Numbered from the stretch's first letter, positions 35,071 to 48,647 are shown. The stretch is 64,000 nucleotides of DNA from Pinus tabuliformis (GCA_031772625.1 CM062816.1:1671175012-1671239011); one strand, 5' to 3'. The notes: generated by a model not told the origin, from the sequence alone. Made by a program: numbers and translations.

Positions 35071-36033
35071 AAATTTTTCACATATGAAAACTAAGAGAGT
35101 AAGAGGAGCAACAATACTTACTTGGCAGATGTAAAACAAGAGGAAATTTGGAAAAATTGGAAGCTGGGAGAATTTTTGGGCTTGGCTGGCCTAAGTGCAG
35201 TGCCACTACCCAAGAGCGCAGTGCCTGGCCAAAATCTCCAGAAGTGCAACGCCTTTTCCTCTAAGCATAGTGCCACCCTGTTTTGCTCAAGAACACTTAG
35301 AAAACTAATTTTCTTCTCTCCTTGGTTCATTTTTATTTTCCAAATGACATAATGGTATGAAAATAAAAGAGAATGAGTTTATGTATGGACTTTCCTTTTT
35401 AATTTTTGCTTTTGAAAAACCCATCTTTGTAATGTCTCTTTGTCCTTTAAAATGCTCTATTTTTCAAGTTTATTCTCTTCTGCTCTTGCAAGTGGAATGA
35501 TGCTCTAGAAACTTTGATTTTTTGCAGTGACAGATGCTTGGCAACATCACAATCTTAGGAGGAGCTTGGAAACAAATATTACATATGGAAAAGATAAAAT
35601 TACATCATAAATGAAGATAAAAAACAAAATACTCTGTTTTCACCTCAAAACAAGTTTTGAGGTGAGAACTACATTAGGCTCTCAAACAGATAAATTATTA
35701 CTTCACCAATCATTATTGGCCTCCTCATGTCCTCGTTGATCATTATTGGCATGTAATAACTGGATTTGACCATGATAAAACCCTAAAACATAATGACACC
35801 AAACCCGAAGACCTAATGAAATAAACTGCAGATTAAATCACGAACCATGACTAAAATATGAAAGAGGATCAGCAAGTACAGATCATGAGGAGAAAAACTG
35901 GAAGTAAACCCTACCATCAGTGAATCCATGACCTAATGGAATGCAAACTCATCAGTGTGGGACTCCTACTATGAAATGCAAAAGAGCAGATTTTGATCAC
36001 TGATGGCAGTGTGAAGACACTGACACTAACATT

Positions 36034-36114
36034 GGCTCCAATGGGGATGGTAGCTCCTTGGAGGTGCCAAGAACACCGTAGACCTAGTAGCCTTATCCAT
36101 TGGGCAACAGAGTC
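36034..36114 (-). other. tRNA-Arg-like sequence, second copy
   Basis: The 81-nt layout is the same as at 19149-19229. This copy keeps GGTCTACGG, closer to the anticodon-loop sequence of tRNA-Arg(ACG), and ends CCATCCCCATTGGAGCC. It again stands 2 bp from the LTR end. Its presence in both copies shows it belongs to the family and is not a chance insertion. Confidence 0.55.
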
Positions 36115-37745
36115 AAATTTGCTAAGACTGAAAACTGACATTATGCAAATTGAAACTGACTCATGACTCAAACTGTGACTAGAAACTAAATTAAACTCAC
36201 AAACCTTACACAAATCATTCAAACTTTATAGCCTTCACCTTGGGCCCCAAGCTGAAATGACTGTGTACCTTGAAAAATTGCAATAAAAGGTAAAATGGTA
36301 TGTACAATGATCATATCATGACTTCAGAAATCACGTCAAAAGTAGTAGTGCTTCAGGAGACTACCATTAACTAGCCCTCGTGGACAAGCCTGACCATCCA
36401 TCTCCTTGAGAAAAAAGGCATTCTACCCTCTATATGCTGCAATCTTATAGGGTCCTTTCCATAAGTTCTCAAACTTACCATGCTTTCCTTTGTCCTCATT
36501 CCTAGAATCCCACAGCAACACTACATCCTCTAGCTGAAATTTGTCTACTTTAGTTTTTCGATCATAGATTTTCTTGATCTTTTCCTACAATTTGAAAGTG
36601 TTTTGGAAAACTTCGTCCCTTGTTTGCTACAGATGAATCATTTGATTGATTCTTTGCTAAAAATCATCCTCTTCAGTGCCAGCCTTCTATAACAATCTCA
36701 TAATCGGAACTGCAAGAGATGTTGGAAAAACTATGTCAATGCCATAAACTAATTCAAATGGAGACATACCTATGGATTTCTTCTGGCTCACTCTGTCTGC
36801 CCATAAGGCATTAACCAACTTCCTGTGCCAAATTTTCTTATTTTTTTCCAGCATCTTCTTGATGATGTTTACCAAAGACTTATTTGATGATTCAGCCAAA
36901 CTATTTCCCTGCAGAATATGTTGTAGAATGACCCAAAATAATATTATACTTGCTGCAAAATTTGATCATCCTCTTTGATTTGAATGCAACTGCATTATCT
37001 GTGATGATTTTATTAGGACAACTGAAACAAGATAAAATATTTGACTCTAGAAATTGGATGATTACCGTATTTGTGGCTTGTCTGGTTAGAATTGCTTCAA
37101 TCTACTTGGTGAAATAGTCGGTTGCTGTTAGGTTCCATTTGTGTTGTGTCGATGATGTTGGATGGATTTACCCAATGAAATTGAGTCCCCGCTGCTGAAA
37201 TAGTGCATTGACTTCGACAGGTTTCAGAGGTAGAGGCAGCAATTTTCATTTCCCTTGAAATACCTTACATTCATGACAGCTCATGACTGTTTTGTAAAAA
37301 TCTGAAAATAGAGTCGACCAATAATAACCTTCTCTCAACACTTTGTTTGTCGTTGTTTTCCAGAACAAGTGACCACCACAATCACCTTTGTGAAAGTCAT
37401 ACATCACCTACTGAGCTTCATCTTCAACCAAACAGTTAAGTAACACACCTCCTAGATCTTTCCACTAAAGGGAATTATTTAGAATGCAGAATTTTGTAGC
37501 GTTGAGTTTGAGTGATCTACCTTTGTTCTTTGTCATTCTTGGAGGTCGCGAAAGGTGTTGAAGTACATACACTATGTCTGAATACCATGGTGACTGAGGA
37601 AACATTTCAGAGATGAGTGAGCCTTCTTCTTCATCTTCTGACATGGCTGCGATGAGATTGATATCTAAAGCATGCAGATTTGATTCAGCAATTAATCTCG
37701 CCAAACATTGTCCTTTGATCAACTTTGTAGGCTTAATCTCCAGAT

Positions 37746-38547
37746 CAACAATGGTTGGACTGCTTGGATTTAATGGAGTGATTGATGGAGGAGTAGGGGT
37801 GATAGTTTTTTATTGGATATGATAGGTTGAAGGGGAAGTGTAGGTATAAACTGAGGTTGAGAATGGACTTCAGAAATTGATGGGAATACTGTTGAACTAA
37901 GAGTAGTGGATGCCGATTCTGAAAGCTCAGGGATATTGGTGATAGTCTGAGTTGCCTGATTAATATGTGGAGAAGAAGGTGCAGGCTGAGGGCTAGTTTG
38001 AGTGAAAATGTCTCGGAAATCAATGAATGGGGTACGAGTCTTGCGAGCTGATTCTGCAGAAATGCTTTGTATGAAATCAAGAGTATGAAGAAGCTGTGAA
38101 TAAGAACTCTGTGAATCAGAATTATCTTGAAATATGGAAGGATAAAGAATTGTTTGGTCAATCCAACTTAAAGACTTGCTGCGGAATAGACTTTGCTCAA
38201 AATTAACATCAAATTCAAGATCTTGCAAGGTGTCTAACTTTTCTGGGAATGAATTGACTCTAATGAGGGAATCTTCACTTGGTGTTTCTTGATTTACAGT
38301 AGGTCTCTCTGCAACTTTCTTATAATTTTAGCCAATGTGTTGAGGCTCACTAACAATGTCTGGAGGATTGGGATCCAGGTTGGATCTGGTGTATCTTCTC
38401 GAAGCCAGTATGTTCAAATTCTAAAGATTTTCTTATTGCTTTACAACTTTCCAATTTTCAGCCTAATGAATTCTAAACTTATCATCCAAAAGTTCAGAAC
38501 TTCTTGAAAAGAATGAAAAAGTACTGGGGTGTAATGATATTTCATTT
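37746..38547 (-). pseudogene. Tat leader and gag-like N-terminal remnant
   Basis: After the primer site a reading frame (about 37770-38228) begins MQDLEFDVNFEQSLF and becomes rich in Ser, Pro and Thr. Its place after the leader suggests the start of ORF1/gag, but I see no gag capsid motif. The rest of gag is displaced or replaced by the block at 33360-37745. Confidence 0.5.
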
Positions 38548-38563
38548 CCCAGTATGGTCGCCA
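38548..38563 (-). other. tRNA-Arg-type primer site of the Tat element
   Basis: On the minus strand this reads TGGCGACCATACTGGG, three bases from the LTR end. Tat elements commonly use TGGCGACTCCACTGGGG, complementary to the 3' end of tRNA-Arg(ACG). This site keeps the two ends and differs in the middle. Confidence 0.75.
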
Positions 38564-40114
38564 CTATGTTATCGCCTAGATTGACCTCAGGCTGAAAAAA
38601 GGCAATTCTAGGGTAACCACAAACCAAGCTTAACCTGGTAGCTAGCCCTACCAGGTCAGGAGAGGGCTCTCTCCTAATGAATCTCAGTCGGGATGAATGG
38701 ATTAGGTAAAGATTTTAGGCTAGGTATAGTAGCTCGAAAGATTTTGATTGAATTTGTTGGTTTTTTGCTGGATCAGATGGAGCTGGGCAGTTTAGGTCTG
38801 GGAAATTAGGTCAGAATGCAGGGTGTTCTATGGGGAAAGGTAGGTATAGGCTTTAGCACTTGAAATTAAGTGAGGTGAGGTGTCTAAGACTGGTGAGGAG
38901 CTGAGGAGGGCATGTGGCAATCATGTATCCTTCTCAAACAGTAGAAAACATAGAATACTGAATGATTTCCCAAGGTAGAGCACTGCAAACAATGGATTCT
39001 ACCTATCTATCTTAATATCATTCAATTAGAAGCAGTGAAATAGATGATGGAATACATAAAACATGTAAAAAATTGATAAGAAAAGAAGAAACTATGCAAA
39101 AAACACCATACCACGGGAATCCCATAAAAATAGTTGCAACTCTATTAATTTCCTTGCTAAACTGCTTACAATGATGTACAATCAAGCTCAGAGCATCCAA
39201 GTGAGTCCAACCCTTAAAAATGACCAAGAAAACACATAATATAGACATCTAAACTACTCCTCCTAACCTTCAGGGGTCGAATCCATGAGAAGAAGGGTTC
39301 ATTCAACCATTTCCCAACAAAGAACTGAAATATAGGCAGTCAAACAACTTGCCTCTAAAAGGAGGGAAACTGATTCATTTGTCTCAAAACCACTTCTAAC
39401 TAATGAATCTACCCTCTAACGCTATTTTACCATTACATTTACATGCCATGTCATCAATTACATCAGTGGAATCATCCATGAGGACAATTACAAATTCACA
39501 GTCAAAACAGGGGAATTTTAATTTTTTGAGCAAAATGGTCATAAGCACAGCGCCACTTTCTACCTGATTTTGGAGGCCTTCCCCTTAGCCAAATTGAGCC
39601 CATGATAGCTCATTGAAAAGGTCTTCAAGTCTAGTTTCTAGAACACACAGAATTTTTTAATTTAAAGGTCATTTTCCCCTCAAAACTTGAATCTCCCAAG
39701 ACTGCTTCTGTGTGTCCAAAAAGAGGCAGAGAGGTCATTTTCCCCCTCAAAACTTGAATCTCCCAAGGCTGCTTCTTTGTGTCCAAAAAGAGGTAGAGAG
39801 GTCATTTTTTGGTAGTTTTTGGACCTTTTGTTGAACTAGATCTGCTCCAAAACTTCTGAAACTTTCCAAGGTCCATGTCCTCATCATGCTAAATCCAAAA
39901 ATGTCAACTTTTTCTCCAATGGATGCCATAGGAAAAAGTGCAGTGCTAGTGGCGCTGCGCTTCTGGGTAAAATTTCTGTGTTATAAATTTCAAAATTTAA
40001 AAAAAAAAAAAACTTTCCAAAATTTGACCAAATTTGGTATGGAACACCACCATCAACTGCTTTGATGGGCTAGGGAGGCTTCAACCAACATTCTCAATCT
40101 ATCTTGCTTCTTTT

Positions 40115-40518
40115 TGTTATGCTCTTAACCTGCAAAATGATACCCAAATACAAAATATGCGAAGAAAACATACCCAGAACACAGAATAGCAATGATTTTA
40201 TTATTCAGAGAGTAATGTTCACTTGCCTCTTCGAGGGGGCAACCTCCAATAGAGTAGAGCTCGATTACAAAATAAGACATGATGCTCCTCGCAGGAGTCT
40301 CTATCCTTTATATATGACTCATACATGCAATACCACGGGCCAATACTGTGGGTTTTCTTAATACCATCTATCTAATACTACGGCCCATTTGCAACTAATT
40401 GTGGTCCCGTCATTAATTGCGTATTAACCACTTACAATTATTAATATGGGCTTTATTGACTCTTGACTACAACATGATCCCATTACATAAATAAGGGGGT
40501 TAGGGTGGGACCCTAACA
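40115..40518 (-). repeat. 3' LTR of the chromovirus
   Basis: This is the 404-bp copy next to the purine tract GGGGGAGGGCA (minus strand, 40519-40531). It includes CCTTTATATA, a minus-strand TATA motif. Confidence 0.92.
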
Positions 40519-40547
40519 TGCCCTCCCCCTTAAGACTAGCCTTGTCC

Positions 40548-43500
40548 TCAAGGCTGAAGCTGCGGAAACTGCTGAAGAATAGTGGTTGGTTCCCAAGTTG
40601 CATCTTCCGGAGAGGTGTCTTTCCATTTGACGAGGAATTCCTTAATCCTGCGGCTGTGCAGTTGCTTGTCTCGTGTGTCTAGGACCTGTTTGGGTTGAAG
40701 CCAGATGGACCCTTCTTTGTCTAATTTAGGTAAACTGGTCTGAATTCTGCAATTGTTCCCAATCACTTTCTTGAGGCATGAGACATGGAAAACTGGATGG
40801 ATTTTTGCAATAGGTGGCAAGGCCAACTTGTAAGCCACTTCTCCAATGCGCTGAAGTACTTGATATGGTCCGTAGAATTTGGGAGATAGTTTCTAAAACC
40901 CCTTGTCTTTGAGTGATGTTTGCTTATATGGTTGTAGCCGTAAAAAGACCTAATCCACTTCTTGAAATTGGCACTCTGAGCGATGCTGATCTACCTATTG
41001 CTTCATGCGGTTCTGAGCTTGATGAAGATTCTCTCAAAGATGGGCGAGCATGGTTGCGCGGTGTTGTAGGAGTTGATCCACTGCTTGGACTTTTGAGCAC
41101 CCCTTGAGATACAAAGTAGGTGAAGGCGGGAGTTGACCATATACTGCTTCATAGGGAGTCCTTTTGGTGGTGGCATGATAGTTGGTGTTATACCATCATT
41201 CAGCCAGAGGTAACCATTGTACCCAAAGGTGTTGCTTTTCTGAAGTGAAACACCTAAGGTAGGTTTCTAGACATTTTTTAACGGCTTCGGTTTGACCATC
41301 TGTTTGCGGATGATAGGAAGTACTGAGTTTTAGTTGAGTGCCTTGTATCCTGAAGAGTTCCTGCCAAAAATTACTGGTGAAGATCGGGTCGCGGTCGAAC
41401 ACAATAGAAGTGGGCATGCCATGCAATTTGAAGATCTGATCCATGAAAGATTGAGCAACCAAAGTTGGTGTAAACGGGTGTGGTAGGGCGTAGAAATGAG
41501 CATACTTCGACAGTCGGTCCACAACCACCATGATGACTGACTTGTTCCCTGACTTTGGAAGACCTATAATGAAATCCATAGAAACCTCCGTCCAAATTGA
41601 TGCCGGAATGGGCAATGGTTGTAAGGTGCCTGGTGTGTTAACGGTTTCCCCTTTGTGGCGTTGACAGACATCGCATTCTGCTACGAAAGTAAGGATGTCC
41701 TTTTTCATGCCTATCCAAAAAAATGATCTTCTGGTGCAAGCATATGCCTTCTAAAAGCCCGAATGTCCTTCAATGGGAGATGAGTGCAATTCTGCCAAAA
41801 TGCGACTTTTGAGGGTGGATGTTGGTGATATTACGACTCTGTCCTTGTAGCGAAGAATTTCTTCCTGCCACGAGTAGCCCTTGGTGGAATTTGGATCTAC
41901 CTGCAATTGAGAAATGAGTTGGGAGAGCCCGGGGTGTGAAAACCATTCCCTGCGAGCCTCTTCAATCCATTCTGGAATGGGGAGGGAAATTGCTAGCAGA
42001 GTACTTTCCTCCTCAAATTGGCGAGATAATGCATCTGCTACACTATTGTCTTTCCCTTTCTTGTAAATGATCTCATAATCATATCCCAGCATTTTGGCGA
42101 GCCATTTATTTTGTTGTGGGGAGGATAGGCGTTGCTCCAAAAAATATTTAAGACTGTGATGATCTATGCGGATTTGAAAACGTCGCCCCAATAAGTAAGG
42201 TCACCAGCTCTCAACTGCATGTAAGATGGCCATCATTTCCTTCTCGTAGGTAGATTGGCCCAGATTCCTCCCACTTAGTTGTTGGCTTGTGAAGGCCAAA
42301 GGTCGCCCTTCCTGCATTAAGACCGCCCCAATACCTATACCCGCAGCATCACATTCAATGACAAAAGATTTGGTGAAGTCAGGTAGTGCTAATACTGGAG
42401 TGGAACACATGACATTTTTTAGAGCTGTAAAGGCCTATTGTGCTTCCTCATTCAAGAAGAATGAATTTTTCTTTAAGAGTTGGGTGAGGGGCTTCGCTAT
42501 GCGACCATAGTTGCGGTCAAATTTACGATAATAACCTGTGAGACCCAAAAATCCTCTCAAGCTCTTCAAGGTCTTAGGTTGAGGCCATTCCTGCATTGCC
42601 TGGATCTTTTTGGGGTCCACCTTAACACCTTCACGCCCCACAATGTGGCCCAAATATTCTACTTCTGCCATGCCAAACAAACACTTAGAAATATTGACAA
42701 ATAATTTATGCTTGCAGAGCAGTTGCAAGAGTAGATCTACATGCTGAAGATGTGCGGCCCAAGTGCAACTATAGATGAGGATGTCATCGAAGAAGACAAG
42801 GACAAATTTCCTGAGATATGGTTTGAGAATGTGGTTCATAAGGCTCTGAAAAGTAGAGGGGACATTACAAAGACCAAATGGCATGACCAGGAATTCATAA
42901 TGGCCTTCATGAGTTCTAAAAGAAGTCTTGGGAATGTCGACTTCCTTCATGCGAATTTGGTGGTAGCCTGAGCAAAGATCCAGCTTAGTGAAGAATTGAG
43001 CCCCATTGAGTTCATCCATAAAATCATCAACCATCGGGATGGGAAATTTATCTTTGACTGTCAACTTATTGAGGGCCCTGAAGTCGGGACACATCCGCCA
43101 CTCCCCGTATTTCTTGAGCACCATGACCATTGGGGATGAATAAGGACTAATGCTGGGACGAATGACACCTACTTCCAAAAGTTCCTTGATTATTTTTTCT
43201 ATTTCATTCTTTTGGGTGAACAGATATCTGTATGGGTGCACATTTGGGGGTTGGGCCCCTGGAACCATTGTGATGCTATGATCATGTTCCCCTCGCGAGG
43301 GTGGAAGCTCATGAGGCTTGTCAAAGACCGGCAGATGGTTATTTAAAATTTGTTGCATCTCAGGATGAATTGGCAGAGGCTTGGTTTCGACTGCCTGGAT
43401 GGCATTAAATTGAGCTACAACTCATGATTGCCCTTTTTTAACAATTTTTCCATCCTATGCGAGCTGATGATAGAGGGGGCTCCCGCCTGGACTCCACGGA

Positions 43501-43810
43501 GGGTATGTGTGTAGTTGTTCTGCTTAAAACTCATATATAACTCCTGGAAATCCATTGTGATTGGCCCAAGAGTGCGGAGCCATTCAACGTCGAGGACAAT
43601 GTTACAACCCCCCATGTGTATGGCAAACATGTGGGTTTTCAACTGATAATCCCCCATTTGAAGTTTGACATTTTCACAGCGGCCTTCACATTTCATTGTG
43701 CCTCCATCCGCAATTTGAACTTGGAAGTTAGAAACTGCTCGTACAAAACAATGCACTGCTTCTACGACTTTTTGATGGATGAAATTATGTGTACTTCCAC
43801 TATCAATCAA
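40548..43810 (-). pseudogene. chromovirus pol remnant with chromodomain
   Basis: Right to left: protease 43415-43810 (MIDSGSTHNFIH), RT 42435-43358 (YRYLFTQKNEIEKIIKELLE, FALNKL-type motif, VFFDDILIYS), RNase H 41751-42410 ([32 protein letters not shown]), integrase 41196-41708 (CQRHKGE, DRLSKYAHF, SYHPQTDGQTE) with its C-terminal part to about 40840, and a chromodomain at 40548-40700 (FLVKWKDTSPEDATWEP). All catalytic landmarks are legible. The reading is broken in several places. Confidence 0.93.
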
Positions 43811-44020
43811 GACTACTACTGGGCGATGTTTAATAAAACCTCAGATTTTGAGAGTTTGAGGGGAAGAAATCCCTGCCAAAGCATGCAACGAAATAACTGG
43901 TTCGTCAGAGACATTGTCCTTTTGGTTGTCTTCTTCTAGCGGCTCATGTTCCTCAAGTGGTGGACCTTCCTCTGTTGAGCTGTAGTCAGTGGCATCAATT
44001 TGGAAATATTTGGGCTCCTT

Positions 44021-44887
44021 TCATTTATGGCCTGGGGAGTATTTTTCATCACAGTAGTAACATAGGCCTTGCTTTCTTCTTTCGGCCATTTCCGCAGGTG
44101 ACACCTTTTGGACCTTAAGTGTTTGAGTCGTGTTGTGAGCCTGTGGGGGGCGACCTTTAGCTAAGAAATTTGGGCGACTATATTGGGCTGCTAATGCACG
44201 TTCCACGTTACGAGCTACCTTGCAAGCCTCCGTCCATGTGGGAGGGTGGTGCAGTAAGACTTGGGCTTTGGTAGCTTCTTTAAGACCGCTGATAAAACAT
44301 TCCGCATAGAACACATCTGAGAGACCCCAAGTGCGGAAGGCTAAGGCTTCAAAAGCTGTAATATATTCATCCACTATACCAGTCTGTCGAAGCTTAGTAA
44401 GACGACCCAAAAAAGATGATTCCTGGTCAAAGCAGTCTTGAAGAGCTTTGGTGAATTTGGTCCAAGTCCTAAAAGGTCCAGTGCAACGTTGATGCCATTC
44501 CCACCATTGCCACCTTTCATTGTCCAAGTACATGCTCCCCAACATAAGCTGAGTCGCATCATCGAAGATGTGATTCAGTTTGAAATACTGCTCCATTTGT
44601 GCTATCCATGCCGATGGGTGAGAACCGTCAAATTTATGCATATCCAACTTGGGAGGTCGCTGACTAGGTGGTTGGTGGGTGTGCCAGACGTGAGGAGAGT
44701 GGCTAGACTCACCCTCATTGTGTTCATTGCCATTATGCTCCTCCTCGTGGGCTTGCTCCTTGCCCTTCGGGACTATTTTCTCGACCATGCTACATAGTCT
44801 GATAAGCTGAATGTGGAGGTTTTGCACTGATTCTTCAAGTTTGTCCATCCTGTCATTGGCCATCGCTTGAGCTCTAGTTTCTACCAT
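44021..44887 (-). pseudogene. chromovirus gag remnant
   Basis: The start MVETRAQAMANDRMDKLEES at 44887 is the usual chromovirus gag opening. A retrotransposon-gag core follows (WIAQMEQYFKLNHI, RTWTKFTKALQDCFD), then CYYCDEKYSPGHK, a zinc-knuckle-like end. It is close to full gag length. Gag would form the virus-like particle in a living element. Confidence 0.9.
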
Positions 44888-45863
44888 ACACCAACCTGAA
44901 AATTGGGACCGCCTAAAAAAAATTTCACTAAGAAGTGAATGGTACCACTGTGCTCAGCTCGTCATCCTGATTCTGATGGGCTAGATCACCAATAAGCGCC
45001 CCGAAAGATCTCAGACCTTTTTTTTTTTTTTTCTGAAAACTCCTAACGGAGTTTTACTCCTTCCTTATCAATACTGCAGTCGCCAAATCCTCAAAATGTC
45101 AATGCGGCCAAAATTCCTGCGAAAATTATACCCCAATATAGGAACGACTCCGATCTGGTGGAGCTGAGAGATCTGAATGGCGGATCTGATAGCTCTGGGC
45201 AGCAGAACAGACTGCTTTTGTGGATTTGATGGATCTAATAGATCGAAATAGCTGATCTGCGACTCGAGATGGTGGGACTGATGTCTGTTGCTGCTGCACC
45301 CCTTTGCACAAGCGGATCTGGAAGAGATGATGTGTGATCCCCCGATAGAAAAGGGAACTATGGTCTTGAGGAGTGTCAGGTGCTACAGATCGCAATATAC
45401 ATAAGGGTCTGGCAGTAGTACTCGGCCCAATGTTTCAGGGCTCTAAATAAGGAGGATCGACTGTACCCTTAACCGTACAACCCGACTACCCTATACTATG
45501 GGCGAGTAATCTCTCCGAGTGTTGTTCTCGGTGTACTATAGCCGCAAGACGGCCGACGGTTTATCTATGGCAAGGTTTCAAGGGAGCCTAGGGGGCTTCC
45601 GATATACCAAGAGGGTACGTGGAAGACAGTCTATGCGCGGTTCTTTCTAATGCGCTACTACTCGAAGGGGTACCCATAGGGGTTACAAGGGAGTCCAACA
45701 GATGTGACCACCTCTTGTATTTCCTGCGCACATGCCTCCCCAAATCCGCAGGTTTATGCGCTCAACGACAGATCCCATGGTTTAAAGACGTCGGAACACG
45801 TCTCTAGCCAAAAAACAAAAAAAAAATTGCTAAGAAATGGAAATCCCACCGGCCCTGGAAAGT
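44888..45863 (-). other. chromovirus 5' leader
   Basis: About 975 bp lie between the primer site and gag. The leader contains a T-run near 45019-45032 and many GATCTG-type hexamers at about 45145-45325. No gene is seen. Long leaders of this kind are common in chromoviruses. Confidence 0.6.
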
Positions 45864-45875
45864 GCTCTGATACCA
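45864..45875 (-). other. Met-type primer site of the chromovirus
   Basis: TGGTATCAGAGC on the minus strand, two bases from the LTR. Confidence 0.92.
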
Positions 45876-45877
45876 CT

Positions 45878-46282
45878 TGTTATGCTCTTAACCTGCAAAA
45901 TGATACCCAAATACAGAATATGTGAAGAAAAGATACCCAGAACACAGAATAGCAATGATTTTATTATTCAGAGAGTAATGTTCACTTGCCTCTTCGAGGG
46001 GGCAACCTCTAATAGAGCAGAGCTCGATTACAAAATAAGACACGATGCTCCTTGAAGGGAGTCTCTATCCTTTATATATGACTCATCCATGTAATACCAT
46101 GGGCCAATACCGTGGGTTTTATTAATACCATCTATCTAATACTACGGCCCATTTGCAACTAACTGTGATCCCGTCATTAATTGCGGATTAACCACTTAAA
46201 ATTATTAAGATGGTTTTTATTGACTCTTGACTATGACGTGATCCCATTACATAAATAAGGGGGTTAGGGTGGGACCCTAACA
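45878..46282 (-). repeat. 5' LTR of the chromovirus
   Basis: This is the 405-bp partner of 40115-40518. A minus-strand TATATAAAGG motif (46069-46078) is a likely promoter. Confidence 0.92.
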
Positions 46283-46332
46283 CTTTTTGCCTTCCAAATC
46301 TCTCCTTAGCCTTGCCTTTAATTTTCTAATCC

Positions 46333-48060
46333 TCATGTTAAAATTTTGTTGCAAATCATGTAATGGTATGCCATGTGTCGAAGCATTTTCTTATCCCTAT
46401 TGGCCTTCTCAATAAGTCCTTCAAGATGTATGTTGACCCTCTCAAGCCAAGTTTCCCTATCATTTTCAATCTCCTGCTCAATAGAAGTCAATGGAACATG
46501 AGCCTCTTTGATAATTTTCCTATTTTCTTTGACTATTTCCAGCTCCATCAGGACTTGTTTGTTGCTCAACTGTTTGTTTTCCTGTTCCAAGTATTTGATG
46601 ATGAACTTGGCTCTCTCTAAGTTATTTGCCAAAGCTTGTATTTGAGCTTCCCTTTCCTTTATGATGATGTCCTTGACAGTTTCTTGATCCTGAGCCTCCA
46701 AGTCAATGATATTGACTCCCTGATGAATATGGAATTGTTGTGGCTCCTCATGCTCAATCAAGTCAAAATCTCTTTCCTCCTCATCACCAAGATCTTCCTC
46801 CTGCACTTTTTCTTTTCCTTTGCTCAACTGCTCAACTTGTACCTATTTTGTTGATGTAGAAGGCAAAGCCCCTTCCACACCTTGCGGAGCTAACATTTGC
46901 TTGTGGACTGAAGAAGAAGGCAAGGTTCGTTCCACATCCCATGGAGCAAACACTTGCCTAGCAACTGCAAAAAGTTTTCTTGTGCCTCTCTGATATGTAA
47001 AGTACACTGGCATCTCAACAGTTTTGGTTTCCTTGACCTCTTTCCTTGTTTCCTCATGGCTAGAAGGCCCACATTCTTCTTGATGTAATCATGATGGGAT
47101 CTGTGGACCTTTGAACATCTCGTGAGCAATGAAAGTCTCCCAAGGAATGTTAAGAAGACTAAGATGGTGAAGAACAATGATTTTGATCAAAGAGTAATGA
47201 TAGGTGTTGTTCAACTGCTGAGGGTATGGCTTCTTCTACACAAGTAAGCTATTTTGTCAATATTTCTAAACAGGAAGTATGGGAGATTCATCATCTTTAC
47301 CCTCGTGAAGTGCATGAGGAGTCTGATATGATAAGCATACAACCTGGAGAATCTGTCTTCACAAGTGAAATATTTGATAATGATCCTCATCAAAGGAACA
47401 TACCTACTCTCCAAGAATTTAAAGGGGAATAGCCTCTTCACCTATTTCCTGTACTGAGCCTTGATGTAAGGTTCATAGTAATGCTCATCAAGGTCCTAAC
47501 CCTTGTACCATTTCTCACCCACATTGGGGATTCTAGTGGCCTCTGAAATGACAGTTGGTGATATTTTGAAGGTTACTCCAGCAAGTGTCACCTCATGGTT
47601 ATGTAAATGAGCCACAAAAAGTCTGGCCAACTCATGGTGAAACTGAGCTCTTTCCACTAGTTCACAGAATTCAAAACATCCTTGGTGTCTGAAACAAGAA
47701 AATGCAAGTGGGCAAGCTTGTAATTCTCTTAAACTAGTGGGTTCTTCTCTTATAATTTTCCTCGCTTGTGAGGCTTTCTTTGCCTATGTCTCTCTATATA
47801 ACTTTCACTGGTTGTCTCCTCATACTCCTCATACTCCTCATACTCAACATCACTACCTGTGTCCATGATTTGGATGACTCTCTTAGTTTGCACAATTTGG
47901 GATGGGTGGTATGTGCAATGGTTTGGAGAAATGGATGTAAATGAGGCTATGGGAAAAACATGTGAGGGAGAAGGTTTAGGGAGTAATGAATGGATGGTAG
48001 AAGGGGATAATAGTGGTGGGGACAAGGGTTTTAGTTTAGGAGGTGAGTGGTAGGGAGAAT
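46333..48060 (-). pseudogene. LTR-borne reading frame of Tat, copy C
   Basis: This is the third collinear copy of the LTR frame, lying between the two insertions in the 5' LTR. The acidic start (MDTGSDVEYEEYEEYEETTS near 47870) and the coiled-coil part (46333-46827, NNLERAKFIIKYLEQENKQL) are clear. The coiled coil continues further here than in copy B. It is interrupted by a few breaks. Confidence 0.7.
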
Positions 48061-48647
48061 GAAGAACTAGGGTTTTGAAAAACTAGGGTTTTATAGTGGA
48101 GATTAGGGTTTAAATTTAAGAGTTCAAAGCCATAAAAATTTTCACATATGCAAACTAAGAGAGTAAGAGGAGCAGCAATACTTACTTGGCAAATGTAAAA
48201 CAAGAGGAAATTTGGAAAAATTGGAAGCTGGGAGCATTTTTCGGCTTGGCTGGCCTAAGCACAACGCCACAACCAAGGAGCACAGCGCCCATTGTAATTT
48301 GCACTGTGAATTCGAGTTCTAAGCGTAGCGCCAGGCTAGGAGTACAGCGCCTTTTCCAGGAATATAGCACCAGGCCAAAATCTCCAGAAGCCCAGCGCCT
48401 TTTCCTCTAAGCACGGAACCACCTTGTTTTGCTCAAGAACTCTTAGAAAACCGATATTCCTCTCTCCTTGGTTATTTTTTATTTGCTAAATGACACAATG
48501 GTATGAAAATAAAAGAGAATGAGTTTATGTATGGACTTTCATTTTTAATTTTTTCTTTTGAAAAACCCATCTTTGTAATGTCTCTTTGTCCTTTAAAATG
48601 CTTTGTTTTTGAAGTTTATTCTCTTATACTCTTGCAAGTGGACTAAT

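Larger units (their letters stand above)
33360..37745 (-). mobile_element. sister-copy Tat block inside the Tat gag region
   Basis: This 4.4-kb block repeats, in the same orientation, the end of RNase H and integrase (36240-37745, like 19360-20860), the tRNA-Arg-like sequence (36034-36114) and the inner 2.7 kb of the LTR (33360-36031, like 13217-19146 without the chromovirus piece). It starts and stops inside the element sequence, has no LTR terminus of its own at 33360 and no duplication. It is roughly 5% different from the corresponding 3' LTR region, about as different as the two full LTRs are from each other. A template switch between co-packaged RNAs, or later recombination with a relative, would explain it. 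Confidence 0.85.
40115..46282 (-). mobile_element. chromovirus (Reina-like Gypsy) element
   Basis: LTRs 40115-40518 (404 bp) and 45878-46282 (405 bp), TGTTA to TAACA, are flanked by CTTTT (40110-40114 and 46283-46287). A Met-type primer site at 45864-45875 and a purine tract at 40519-40531 fix the minus orientation. Order is gag, protease, RT, RNase H, integrase, chromodomain. Length (6.2 kb) and short LTRs suit the Reina branch. LTRs differ by about 6% by eye. It is broken, with perhaps five to eight breaks, but all parts are still present. Confidence 0.93.
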
